This document shows, one piece after another, positions 6,325-13,062 of a stretch of DNA of 13,062 bases. Every line of letters starts with the position of its first letter. Position 1 is the stretch's first letter. Below the pieces are notes generated by a model. The model ran no database searches. It was not told the origin of the DNA and saw only the letters and a program-made list of their open reading frames with translations. The DNA is from DATADD01 sp046262355 (lineage in GTDB: Bacteria; Actinomycetota; CADDZG01; WHSQ01), in contig JBHEMX010000104.1 in the NCBI GenBank assembly GCA_046262355.1, forward strand, positions 1 through 13,062, written 5' to 3'. Both the position numbers and the translations under genes were made by a program.

Positions 6325-6358
6325 GCGATCGATATGACGCCCCACGACCCACTCGGCG
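6308..6358. repeat. 51-bp palindromic repeat, copy 2
   Basis: This copy has 13-bp perfect arms (6308-6320 and 6346-6358); the innermost base pair of copy 1 is lost here. It carries the last codons and TGA (6322-6324) of the DUF559 gene. One base beyond its right end begins the TGA stop (6362-6360) of the minus-strand lipid kinase. It therefore fills the gap between two convergent genes and may terminate transcription in both directions. No T-run follows on either strand. Confidence 0.92.
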
Positions 6359-6359
6359 T

Positions 6360-7280
6360 TCAAACCTTTAGGCGCAGGGCCTCGGGCAGGACCTCGAAGG
6401 TTGCCGGCGTCTCGCCGAGCACCTCCCCGTCGGCCTCGAGCAGAAGCGGCAGGCGCGCCGTGATCGAGACCTTCACCCGCTTCGCCAGCTTGATGTCCGG
6501 ATGCGGCAGGTGCTCGCCTTTGAACACCTTCGGCATGACCGCGATCGCCTCCAGCTTGCGCGCGTGCTCGATCATCACGTCGAGCAGTCCGTCGGTCGGC
6601 GCCGCCCTCGGCGCGATCTTCATCCCGCCACGGAAGAATTGCCCGTTCGCCACGATGAGGTTGTTCATCGGACCTGCATACGTCCTGTCGACGAGATCGA
6701 CCTCGACCTCGGCCGGGCGGTGTCCTGCGATCGTGAGCCAGAACGCAACGAGGTACACGGTGGGCCCGAGCCACGACGGCAAGCGCGCCGCCCGTCGGGC
6801 CACGCGGGCGCCCAGGCCCACCTCCGCGATGTTCGCGAAGTAACGCACGACCTCGGCGCCGTCGCGCCTGAAGGTGACCTTGCCGATGTCGATTAGGAAC
6901 GACTCGGGACCATCGAGATGAGCGACCGCATGACCCGGCATCGCCGGGATCCCGAACGTCTTGATGAAATCGGCGCCTCGCCCCGCCGCGACCACCCCCA
7001 GCACGGACTCCGGGTTCAGCGCGCGGTCGTCCGCCATCATCCCGTTCACGACCTCGTGAACCGTGCCGTCCCCTCCCACCGCGACCAGGAAGCGCACGTC
7101 GGCCTCGAGCGCAGAGCGGGCGATCGTCGTTGCGTCCATGGATCGGGTCGTGTATCTCACTTCGTGCTCGAGCCCACGCCCGTGAAGGTGGGTCCGGACC
7201 TCCTCGAGCGTGCGCTCAAGCCCCCGGCGCGCCGAGCGGGTGTTGCAGATCAGAACCATCGGCCCGTAGGGCGAGGTCAC
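6360..7280 (-). CDS. Diacylglycerol kinase family lipid kinase (YegS/DagK type)
   Basis: The predicted enzyme uses ATP to phosphorylate a lipid such as diacylglycerol at the inner face of the membrane. It has 306 residues. The nucleotide-binding signature VAVGGDGTVHEVVNG spans 66-80. The second family loop, usually GTGNDF, is GRGADF (100-105). A C-terminal EADGE (282-286) corresponds to the conserved metal/phosphate region. NLIVANGQFFRGGMKIAP (207-224) is also typical. The start is GTG 7280, overlapping the TGA of the thiolase gene in a GTGA arrangement; the frame stays open upstream inside the thiolase gene, but that stretch is arginine-rich shadow sequence. ATG 7259 (residue 8) is an alternative. 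It is the last gene of the long minus-strand run and ends one base from repeat copy 2. The exact lipid substrate is not deducible. Confidence 0.9.
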   Translation of the reverse strand: MTSPYGPMVLICNTRSARRGLERTLEEVRTHLHGRGLEHEVRYTTRSMDATTIARSALEADVRFLVAVGGDGTVHEVVNGMMADDRALNPESVLGVVAAGRGADFIKTFGIPAMPGHAVAHLDGPESFLIDIGKVTFRRDGAEVVRYFANIAEVGLGARVARRAARLPSWLGPTVYLVAFWLTIAGHRPAEVEVDLVDRTYAGPMNNLIVANGQFFRGGMKIAPRAAPTDGLLDVMIEHARKLEAIAVMPKVFKGEHLPHPDIKLAKRVKVSITARLPLLLEADGEVLGETPATFEVLPEALRLKV

Positions 7281-8479
7281 GCAGAGGGAGCGCGCTCGAC
7301 GATCGCCGCTATCCCTTGACCCACGCCGATGCACATCGTCGCGAGTCCGAAGCGAGCGTCTCGCCGGTTCATCTCGTGAACGAGCGTCGTCACTATGCGC
7401 GCCCCCGAGCATCCCAACGGATGGCCGAGGGCGATCGCACCGCCGTTGACGTTCACCCTCGACCGCTCGAGGCGGAGCTCCTGGATGCACGCGAGCGACT
7501 GGGCCGCGAACGCCTCGTTCAGCTCGACGAGATCGATGTCGTCGATCGAGAGGTCGGCCAGGGCCAGCACCTTCCTCGTGGCGAAGATCGGTCCGACGCC
7601 CATGAGGCGCGGCTCGACGCCGGCCACGGCCGCGGCGACGACGCGCGCGAGGGGCTTCCAACCGTGGTGTGCGAGAGCGTCCTTCGACGCGAGCAGCACG
7701 GCCGCCGCGCCGTCGTTCAGCCCCGACGAGTTGCCCGCGGTCACGCTGCCGTCCGGCGAGAAGGCCGGCTCGAGCCGCGCCAATCTGTCGAGCGAGGTGT
7801 CGGGTCGCGGAGCCTCGTCGGTGTCGACCACGATCGGGTCCGCCTTACGTTGCGGCACCTCGACCGCGACGATCTCGTCTTTGAACCGCCCCTCCTCGAT
7901 CGCCTCGAGCGCGCGCCGCTGGCTGTCGAGAGCGAACTCGTCTTGGGCGGCGCGCGCGATCCCGTACTCGCGCGCGACGTTCTCGGCCGTCTCCCCCATC
8001 GAGTCGGTGCCGTAGAGCTCGGCGGTGCGTCGGTTGACGAAGCGCCACCCGATCGACGTGTCGTAGACCTCCGCCCCGCGGTCGAACGCCTTCGTGGCCT
8101 TGGCCATGACGAACGGCGCGCGCGTCATGGACTCCGAGCCCCCCGCGATCACCACGTGCGCCTCATCCGATCTGATCGCCCGATAGCCCGACACCACCGC
8201 CTCGAGGCCCGAGCCGCACAGACGGTTGACCGTGGCGCCGGGAACCGATACCGGCAGGCCCGCGATCAACGCCGCCATACGCGCGACGTTGCGGTTGTCC
8301 TCGCCGGCTTGGTTCGCGGCGCCCCATTGAATGTCGTCCACGACGTCGCCGGGAACGACGTTGCGCTTGACGAGCGTGGCTATGACATGTGCCGCGAGAT
8401 CGTCCGGACGAACGTGCGCGAGCGCTCCGCCGAACCTTCCCATCGGCGTTCGCACCGCATCGACTATGTACGCATCCAC
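7277..8479 (-). CDS. Acetyl-CoA C-acyltransferase (PcaF-like thiolase)
   Basis: Thiolases of this type cleave a 3-oxoacyl-CoA with CoA to acetyl-CoA and a shortened acyl-CoA. The 400-residue protein has all catalytic positions: C88 in NRLCGSG, the NEAFAAQ loop, H353 in ALGHPLG, and C383 in MCIGVGQG. NQAGEDNRNVARM (56-68), IGWRFVN and DSMGETAENVA are characteristic of the 3-oxoadipyl-CoA thiolase (PcaF/PaaJ) branch. No other aromatic-degradation genes are adjacent, so a broader role in beta-oxidation or acetoacetyl-CoA metabolism is equally possible. Start GTG 8479 follows a purine-rich stretch (GAGGATGAAGAG). The stop overlaps the start of the lipid kinase. It follows the HAD gene by 48 bp. 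Confidence 0.93.
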   Translation of the reverse strand: MDAYIVDAVRTPMGRFGGALAHVRPDDLAAHVIATLVKRNVVPGDVVDDIQWGAANQAGEDNRNVARMAALIAGLPVSVPGATVNRLCGSGLEAVVSGYRAIRSDEAHVVIAGGSESMTRAPFVMAKATKAFDRGAEVYDTSIGWRFVNRRTAELYGTDSMGETAENVAREYGIARAAQDEFALDSQRRALEAIEEGRFKDEIVAVEVPQRKADPIVVDTDEAPRPDTSLDRLARLEPAFSPDGSVTAGNSSGLNDGAAAVLLASKDALAHHGWKPLARVVAAAVAGVEPRLMGVGPIFATRKVLALADLSIDDIDLVELNEAFAAQSLACIQELRLERSRVNVNGGAIALGHPLGCSGARIVTTLVHEMNRRDARFGLATMCIGVGQGIAAIVERAPSA

Positions 8480-8510
8480 CTCTTCATCCTCGCACGTGCA
8501 CGAGCCGCAT

Positions 8511-8527
8511 CCGGCCGAGCACGGCCG
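8511..8527 (-). terminator. Small hairpin directly after the HAD stop codon
   Basis: CGGCCG (8512-8517) and CGGCCG (8522-8527) can pair around the 4-nt loop AGCA, immediately after the HAD gene's TGA (8530-8528). There is no T-tract. It could be a weak terminator or an RNA-stability hairpin between HAD and thiolase, and it makes this the only clear internal break in the minus-strand run. Confidence 0.3.
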
Positions 8528-9262
8528 TCACCCGCCACCTTCGAGCCATCCGTCGACGACGGCGACGAGCGACGGAAGGTCGTCGATGATCGCGTCCGGG
8601 GCCGCGTCGTAACCGGGAACCGTCGGGTTCGGGCGCAACACGGTTCTCATCCCGGCCCTGTTCGCTCCATGGATGTCGTCGAAGGGCCGATCGCCGACGA
8701 ACACGGCGCGCCGAGCGTCCCCGACCTCGAGCGCCTTCAATGCGGCGGCGAACGCGCTCGGATGAGGCTTCGTGTGACTCATGTCGCTGGTGTAGAGCCG
8801 GGCGTCTATAGCCGCGCGCAACCCGTCGCGCTCGAGGAAGTGCTCGTGGTACGCGCGCGGCCACAGCGTGTTGGACAGCAGTCCTATCCGCAGCCCCCGC
8901 TCCCTCAGTTGCTCGAGGACTGCCGCTGCGTCCGGATCGTGCCGGATGTGCGGGGTCCACGCGTCTAGGTGGTGCGTCGCGGCCTCCTCGAGCAGCGCGT
9001 CGGCGACGTCGAGCTCGAGCTCGCGTGTCGCCGACGCGAGGACGTCGCCGAGCGAACGACTAGTCTGCGTGGCCTCGACCTCCTTCCAGAACCGCTGCTC
9101 GACCTGGATCAGCCGGCGCAATAGCCCGTCGGGATCGTCCGGGGCGAGATGCTGCGCGGCGACCCGCCAGAGGTCCTCGAGATCGACGTCGGCCCAGATC
9201 GACAGCGTCCCTCCCCAGTCGAAGATCACTGCCTCGATCGCGGCCGGGGGCGGAGCCGTCAC
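8528..9262 (-). CDS. HAD-superfamily hydrolase with DWGGT motif
   Basis: This 244-residue cytoplasmic protein has the four HAD motifs: I, FDWGGTL (14-20, nucleophile D15); II, GLLSNT (127-132, S130); III, K165 in HTKPHPSAF; and IV, VFVGDRPFDD (187-196). The cap region lies at about 25-120. In motif I the second Asp of the phosphatase pattern DxD is replaced by glycine (position 17). Haloacid dehalogenases and phosphonatases also lack that Asp, so ordinary phosphatase activity is less certain than usual; the substrate is unknown. The start is GTG 9262, overlapping the TGA of helY as GTGA; upstream sequence in the same frame is shadow of helY. Position and overlap suggest co-transcription with helY. 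Confidence 0.87.
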   Translation of the reverse strand: MTAPPPAAIEAVIFDWGGTLSIWADVDLEDLWRVAAQHLAPDDPDGLLRRLIQVEQRFWKEVEATQTSRSLGDVLASATRELELDVADALLEEAATHHLDAWTPHIRHDPDAAAVLEQLRERGLRIGLLSNTLWPRAYHEHFLERDGLRAAIDARLYTSDMSHTKPHPSAFAAALKALEVGDARRAVFVGDRPFDDIHGANRAGMRTVLRPNPTVPGYDAAPDAIIDDLPSLVAVVDGWLEGGG

Positions 9263-11940
9263 AGCTCCCAGGAGGAGTACGCGACCACGCCCCGGTGGAG
9301 GCCGGAGACGGCCGCGTGGACGTTGCTGCGGAGCTCGGACGGCGCCACGATCGTCTCGAGCTGACGCAAGAGATCGACGAGCTGCTTGACCGAACGCACG
9401 AAGTCGCCGGGGGCGTCCTCGGGCTCGAGGACCTCGTCGAGCGGCGCGCCCGACGCCCATGCGTGCGCCCGCTCGGCGAAACCTGGGTCCGGTTCGCGCG
9501 TGAGCTCCAGCCCGCCCGCCTCCTCGCGCTCCCGGATCGACGCCCATAGCCTCATCAACCCACTCCATGCCTGCCTGCTCGGCGTAGACGGCATGTGGGC
9601 CGCGATCTCCACCTCGGGCCCGCGCGCCTCGTACACGACCGTCGAGAGCACCGCGGCGAGCTCCGCCGGATCCAACGGGTCGAACAGACGCCGCTCGAGC
9701 GCCTCGACGATCAGCAGGTCGCACTCGTTGTACACGCGTCGCAGCGACTCACCCTTGTCGCTCAGTTCCCAGCGCTCGATGTATCTCATGTCGCGCAGCA
9801 CCTCGCCGACGAGCTCGAAGCGCCGCGCCAGGGTGCGGGTCCGGCGACCCATCCTCCGGTCCAGACCGGCCATCTCCTTGTCGAGGCGCGCGGCCCGCTT
9901 CGCGAAGTGTAGATGCCGTCGCAGCTCCGGGCACGGGTGGCACGGATGCGACTCCATGCGAGCGCGCAGCACCGCCACCGAGTCCTCCGGCTGAGCCGGT
10001 AGCGGCTGTGCGCGGGGCGGCGCGGTCACCCCGGCGAGCGAGCGAGCCAGGGCGCGCCGGGCGCCGGCGTCGCGCAGGTCGAAGCCGGGCGGGAGCCGCA
10101 ACCTCGCCACCGGGAGCGGCGGCTGCAGGAACTCCGTGGGACTGAAGCGCACCATCGCGCGCCCTTTCGAGAGAGCGAGCAGGCGAGGGCGACGTTCGGC
10201 GCGCCGTTGCGTGACCTCGAGGACCGCATAGCGTCCCTTGCGCTTGCCGCCCGTAACGTCGATCACGTCTCCGGGCACGAGCGTGCCTATCGCATCCAGG
10301 ACGCGCCCACGCGCCCGTCCGTCCCCGCGCTTGCCCTCGAGTCCCTTCAGCTCCTCCACCAGCTCGGCGTAGGAGCGGAAGTCCCCGAGGTGGCAGTCCA
10401 ACTTCTGGAGGTACGAGGCGTGGTACGCCTCGAGTCTCTCCTTGGTCTGCTCGAGCTGGACGACGTCGCGATCGGCCTGGTACTGCGCGAAGGAGGAGTT
10501 GACGAGGTGCTCCGCCTCCTCCTGATCGTAGTTGCGGACCAGGTTGACGGCCATGTTGTAGGACGGCTGGAACGACGATTGCAGTGGGTAGGTGCGCGTC
10601 GACGCGAGCCTCGTGATCGTGTCGAACGAGGCGAACCGCTGCAGCAGCACCACCGCGTGACCGAGCTCGTCGATGCCACGTCGACCCGCGCGTCCCGACA
10701 GCTGTGTGTACTCCCCGGGCGTCAGGAGCTCGTGCTTCTCGCCGGAGAACTTCATCAAGCTCTCGATGACGATGGATCTCGCCGGCATATTGATGCCGAG
10801 GGCGAGGGTCTCGGTCGCGAACACCGCCTTGACGAGGCCGCGTTTGAAGAGCTCCTCCACCGTCTCCTTGAAGGGAGGGATCAAACCCGCATGATGCGCC
10901 GCGATGCCGGATGCGAGCCCGTCGACCCACTCGTCGTAGCCGAGCACGGCGAGCTCGTCGGCGGGGAGGTCTCCTGCACGTTCATGCGCGTACCGGTGTA
11001 TCTCGCGCCGCTCGTCCGCGGTCGTGAGGCGCACGTTGTCGCGCACGCACTGCCCCACCGCCTCGTCGCAACCGCGTCGCGAGAAGATGAAGTAGATCGC
11101 CGGAAGCATCTTCTCCTGGTCGAGTCGGTCGACGACGTCGACGCGCAACGGCGCGCGCGGCCGCTTCTCGCGCGTCCGCCGGCCTCCGCGATCGGGACGG
11201 TCCGCCGCCCTTCGACGCCTCCTGTCGAACTCCCGTCCGCGCGGGTTCGGCATGACGGAGCCGTCCGGTCTGAAGACGAACATCGGCAGGAGCTCGTCGG
11301 ACGCGAGGTACCAATGGCGGATCTCGACCGGGCGCTCTTCCTCGATGATTACCTCGACACGGCCGCGCAGCGTTTGCAGCCACGCTCCGAACTCCTCGGC
11401 GTTGGACACCGTGGCCGAGAGCGAGATCGTCTGCACCTCGATGGGAAGATGGATCAGCACCTCCTCCCACACGGCCCCCCGATAGCGGTCCTGCAGGTAG
11501 TGCACCTCGTCGAGGACAACGTGATGCAGGTCCTCGAGTGCCTCCGAGTCCTCGTAGATCATGTTGCGCAAGACCTCGGTCGTCATGACGACGATGGGCG
11601 CATCCCCATTCACCGAGTTGTCGCCGGTCAGCAGCCCGACGTTGGACGCCCCGTGCAGTCCGACGAAGTCGGCGTACTTCTGGTTCGACAACGCCTTGAT
11701 CGGCGTGGTGTAGAAGGTGCGGCCGCCGCGCTCGAGCGCCAGCCAGGCGGCGAACTCTCCGACCACCGTCTTGCCTGCCCCCGTCGGCGCGGCGACGAGC
11801 ACCGAGGAGCCGTCGAGCAATACGTCGCACGCCCGCCGCTGGAACGGATCGAAGGAGAAGCCGTAGGACTGCTCGAACTCGTCGACGGGCCGGCCCGAGG
11901 GGCCCCTCGCGCTATCCTCCGCCGTCGTTCTGTGTCCCAT
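9259..11940 (-). CDS. helY: Ski2-like DEVH-box RNA/DNA helicase (HelY)
   Basis: An ATP-dependent superfamily 2 helicase of the Ski2/Mtr4 group, which in eukaryotes feeds RNA to the exosome; the role of bacterial HelY is poorly defined. From ATG 11940 it has 893 residues, close to mycobacterial HelY. Walker A is APTGAGKT (51-58), motif II is DEVH (144-147), motif III is SAT (175-177), TETLALGINMPAR is at 376-388, and motif VI is QLSGRAGRRG (413-422). An arginine-rich insert (about 233-265) lies between the two RecA domains. A HPCHPCPE cysteine pair occurs in the C-terminal third, followed by the conserved helical C-terminal domain. AAGG is 8 bases before ATG 11940; GTG 11949 and 11955 are possible alternatives. 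Its start overlaps the preceding gene by 29 nt, and its stop overlaps the HAD start. Confidence 0.94.
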   Translation of the reverse strand: MGHRTTAEDSARGPSGRPVDEFEQSYGFSFDPFQRRACDVLLDGSSVLVAAPTGAGKTVVGEFAAWLALERGGRTFYTTPIKALSNQKYADFVGLHGASNVGLLTGDNSVNGDAPIVVMTTEVLRNMIYEDSEALEDLHHVVLDEVHYLQDRYRGAVWEEVLIHLPIEVQTISLSATVSNAEEFGAWLQTLRGRVEVIIEEERPVEIRHWYLASDELLPMFVFRPDGSVMPNPRGREFDRRRRRAADRPDRGGRRTREKRPRAPLRVDVVDRLDQEKMLPAIYFIFSRRGCDEAVGQCVRDNVRLTTADERREIHRYAHERAGDLPADELAVLGYDEWVDGLASGIAAHHAGLIPPFKETVEELFKRGLVKAVFATETLALGINMPARSIVIESLMKFSGEKHELLTPGEYTQLSGRAGRRGIDELGHAVVLLQRFASFDTITRLASTRTYPLQSSFQPSYNMAVNLVRNYDQEEAEHLVNSSFAQYQADRDVVQLEQTKERLEAYHASYLQKLDCHLGDFRSYAELVEELKGLEGKRGDGRARGRVLDAIGTLVPGDVIDVTGGKRKGRYAVLEVTQRRAERRPRLLALSKGRAMVRFSPTEFLQPPLPVARLRLPPGFDLRDAGARRALARSLAGVTAPPRAQPLPAQPEDSVAVLRARMESHPCHPCPELRRHLHFAKRAARLDKEMAGLDRRMGRRTRTLARRFELVGEVLRDMRYIERWELSDKGESLRRVYNECDLLIVEALERRLFDPLDPAELAAVLSTVVYEARGPEVEIAAHMPSTPSRQAWSGLMRLWASIREREEAGGLELTREPDPGFAERAHAWASGAPLDEVLEPEDAPGDFVRSVKQLVDLLRQLETIVAPSELRSNVHAAVSGLHRGVVAYSSWEL

Positions 11941-12649
11941 CTCCGCCACCTTCACCGTCTCCGGGCGGCGCGGGAAGCGACGGCCGCCCGGCTGCGGGGC
12001 CCGTGGCGGGAGCGCCGAGGCCCGACGGCAAGAGTTCGACCACCGCGCGCTCGGCGTCGAGCACCCGGGTCGCCGTGACCCACACGCCGACGGCACCGTC
12101 GCGCTGCTGTGCGGCGCGCTCGAGAAGACGGGTGCGCAGATCCTTGGGAGCGTCGGGCACCAAGGCATAGGTCTCGGCCGCGCCGAGAAGGAGAGACACG
12201 GAGCGCGCGAAGAGCTCGTGGGCGTCGGACACGGCAGGAGCGGGGAAGATGCCCACCGCTTGGGTCTCGGCCACCCGCAGATCCTCGATCCACGTCTGCG
12301 CGCTCTTCCCGAGCGGGCCGGGGCCCTGACCTTCGAGCTTGGTCGGCGTCTGGGACATGCCTTGCGCCGCGGGTCGCACACCTTGCAAGAGAGCCCGGAC
12401 GCGATCCGAGTAGCTCTCGATCACATCCCGGCGGCGTTCGAGGTCGGCAGCGCGCGACCGTGCGCCGGCGACCGCCCACCACACGAGTGCGACGATCGCG
12501 ACCGCGAGCCCGATGAGGACCACTCGTCCGCGCTCGGTTCGATACCAGGGCGTGCGGCGCGCGGCCACGATGGGGCGGGGAGCCGACGCCGGTCTGCGGC
12601 GCGCCTGGCTTCCTCTGGTCTGCGACTTCTTCTTGCCCTTGATGGCCAT
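11912..12649 (-). CDS. Membrane-anchored protein of unknown function between tatC and helY
   Basis: I cannot assign a family to this 245-residue protein. It begins MAIKGKKKSQTRGSQARRRP, a very basic cytoplasmic tail of about 40 residues. One transmembrane helix follows at 42-63 (VVLIGLAVAIVALVWWAVAG), then an alpha-helical region (about 65-215) that by the positive-inside rule lies outside the membrane. The C-terminus is rich in Gly, Pro and Ala and probably disordered (PPGDGEGGGDG). The start is ATG 12649; the frame is open to 12688, but the extra residues precede the promoter-like TATCCT. The last 29 nt overlap helY in another frame, so coupling is likely. Some actinobacteria also have a hypothetical membrane protein next to tatC-helY, but on the other side of helY; whether this one is related is unknown. 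Confidence 0.75.
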   Translation of the reverse strand: MAIKGKKKSQTRGSQARRRPASAPRPIVAARRTPWYRTERGRVVLIGLAVAIVALVWWAVAGARSRAADLERRRDVIESYSDRVRALLQGVRPAAQGMSQTPTKLEGQGPGPLGKSAQTWIEDLRVAETQAVGIFPAPAVSDAHELFARSVSLLLGAAETYALVPDAPKDLRTRLLERAAQQRDGAVGVWVTATRVLDAERAVVELLPSGLGAPATGPAAGRPSLPAPPGDGEGGGDGTQNDGGG

Positions 12650-12656
12650 GATTTCG

Positions 12657-12662
12657 AGGATA
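12657..12662 (-). promoter_or_regulatory. Candidate -10 box for leaderless start of the 12649 gene
   Basis: TATCCT on the minus strand (12662-12657) ends exactly 7 bases before ATG 12649, and there is no Shine-Dalgarno between. The geometry is the same as at the acyl-CoA dehydrogenase start. No -35 match is seen at 17 bp. It suggests an internal promoter after tatC. Confidence 0.4.
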
Positions 12663-12692
12663 ACGAACGATGCACGCTTGGCCCGCATGGGC

Positions 12693-13062
12693 CTACGGCG
12701 TTGCCGCCGCCTGCCTCGCCCTGCGCCGCATCACGCGCGCCAGGATCAGGATCGTGATCTCATAGAGCGCATACAGTGGCAGGGCGAGGACCGACATCGT
12801 GTAAGGGTCTTGGCTGGGCGTGACGATCGCGGCGACAAGGAAGATGACGACGATCGCGACCTTCCTCTGGCGCCGAAGTTGCTGGACGCTGACCGCTTCG
12901 GCGAGCCCGAGGAAGATGAGCACGAGCGGAAGCTCGAAGGTGACGCCGAACCCGAGCAGCAGCAGCCCAATGAAGTTGAGGTACTCCTCGGCGCCGAGGA
13001 ACGGCACCAGCTGGGCTCCTCCGATCTGGATGAGGAACTTCAAGCCCGTCGGCAGCGTGAGA
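12693..13062 (-). CDS. tatC: Sec-independent protein translocase TatC (5' part beyond window)
   Basis: TatC is the multi-span receptor subunit that recognises twin-arginine signal peptides and, with TatA, exports folded proteins. Only the C-terminal portion is here: the frame is open to the right edge of the window (reading LTLPTGLKFLIQIGG at the edge), and about 123 codons are present. Hydrophobic spans are visible around YLNFIGLLLLGFGVTFELPL and around VAIVVIFLVAAIVTPSQDPY, and the FGVTFELPLV and TPSQDPYT motifs are highly typical of TatC. The protein ends in a basic tail (RVMRRRARQ). TAG lies at 12695-12693. The next gene starts 43 bp downstream on the same strand. Confidence 0.95.
   Translation of the reverse strand, partial: LTLPTGLKFLIQIGGAQLVPFLGAEEYLNFIGLLLLGFGVTFELPLVLIFLGLAEAVSVQQLRRQRKVAIVVIFLVAAIVTPSQDPYTMSVLALPLYALYEITILILARVMRRRARQAAATP

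Larger units (their letters stand above)
5297..6358. mobile_element. Putative cassette: DUF559 gene bounded by 51-bp direct repeats
   Basis: The two repeats are in the same orientation with exactly 1011 bp periodicity, so the DUF559 gene plus one repeat forms a unit that can be removed to leave hydrolase – repeat – lipid kinase, a normal convergent pair with one hairpin. This looks like insertion at, or recombination between, repeats. No transposase, integrase or short target duplication is visible, so mobility is an inference from the layout only. Confidence 0.4.

Noticed and set aside
5297..6358. REP/BIME element with a RAYT transposase
   Set aside because: The palindrome lacks the GTAG-type foot of REPs, and the enclosed protein has no HUH/Y1 transposase motif; it matches AbiEi/DUF559.
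8485..8505. CACGTG-containing palindrome between HAD and thiolase as a regulator site
   Set aside because: It is only a short imperfect palindrome in GC-rich sequence, with no second site or matching regulator nearby.
7130..8968. Very long plus-strand open frame (about 610 codons) opposite thiolase and HAD
   Set aside because: It is antisense to the thiolase, HAD and lipid-kinase genes, which have complete catalytic motifs. Its composition is Arg/Ala/His-rich and low in complexity, typical of high-GC shadow frames.
10207..12078. Plus-strand open frame of about 620 codons opposite helY
   Set aside because: The minus strand here encodes all helicase motifs. The plus frame has no recognisable domain and an Arg/Glu/Val-biased composition from reverse-complement codons.
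11941..12381. N-terminal extension of helY by about 147 codons
   Set aside because: This stretch in the helY frame is a shadow of the membrane-protein gene at 11912-12649. HelY length and a ribosome site support ATG 11940.

Overview
The window is about 13 kb of high-GC bacterial DNA with tightly packed genes and frequent GTG starts. The gene order tatC – membrane-anchored protein – helY (Ski2-like helicase) resembles the tatA-tatC-helY neighbourhood known from Actinomycetota such as Mycobacterium. Together with the PcaF-like thiolase, the actinobacterial-looking AbiEi/DUF559 protein and two probable leaderless starts, this points to an actinobacterium, probably an uncultured lineage. I cannot name the genus. 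No rRNA, tRNA, CRISPR array, transposase or integrase is visible.

Region 1 (1-2943) is a lysine-catabolism locus. On the minus strand, kamA (lysine 2,3-aminomutase) is followed 9 bp later by kdd (3,5-diaminohexanoate dehydrogenase), which runs off the left edge. Divergent from kamA is an Lrp/AsnC-type regulator, and the short intergenic region has an AT-rich palindrome where both promoters probably overlap. The 3' part of kamA and sampled kdd are clearly less GC-rich than the rest. Region 2 (2940-5313) holds an acyl-CoA dehydrogenase on the minus strand, whose stop codon overlaps that of the regulator, and a divergent plus-strand pair: a 98-residue single-span membrane protein translationally coupled to an alpha/beta hydrolase.

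Region 3 (5297-6358) is the most unusual part. A gene for an AbiEi-like/DUF559 (Vsr-like nuclease fold) protein lies between two copies of a 51-bp palindromic repeat spaced exactly 1011 bp apart (47/51 identical). Each copy provides the last codons (Pro-Ser-Gly-Ser) and the stop codon of the gene before it, in the same reading phase. The simplest reading is that the nuclease gene plus one repeat forms a roughly 1-kb cassette. It would have been inserted at a hairpin that originally separated the convergent hydrolase and lipid-kinase genes.

Region 4 (6360-13062) is a long minus-strand run, transcribed from right to left: tatC (5' end outside the window), a membrane-anchored protein of unknown function, helY, a HAD-superfamily hydrolase, a thiolase and a YegS/DagK-type lipid kinase. 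Several junctions are 4-nt GTGA stop/start overlaps, so most of the run is probably one transcript. There is no gene-free stretch longer than 300 bases.
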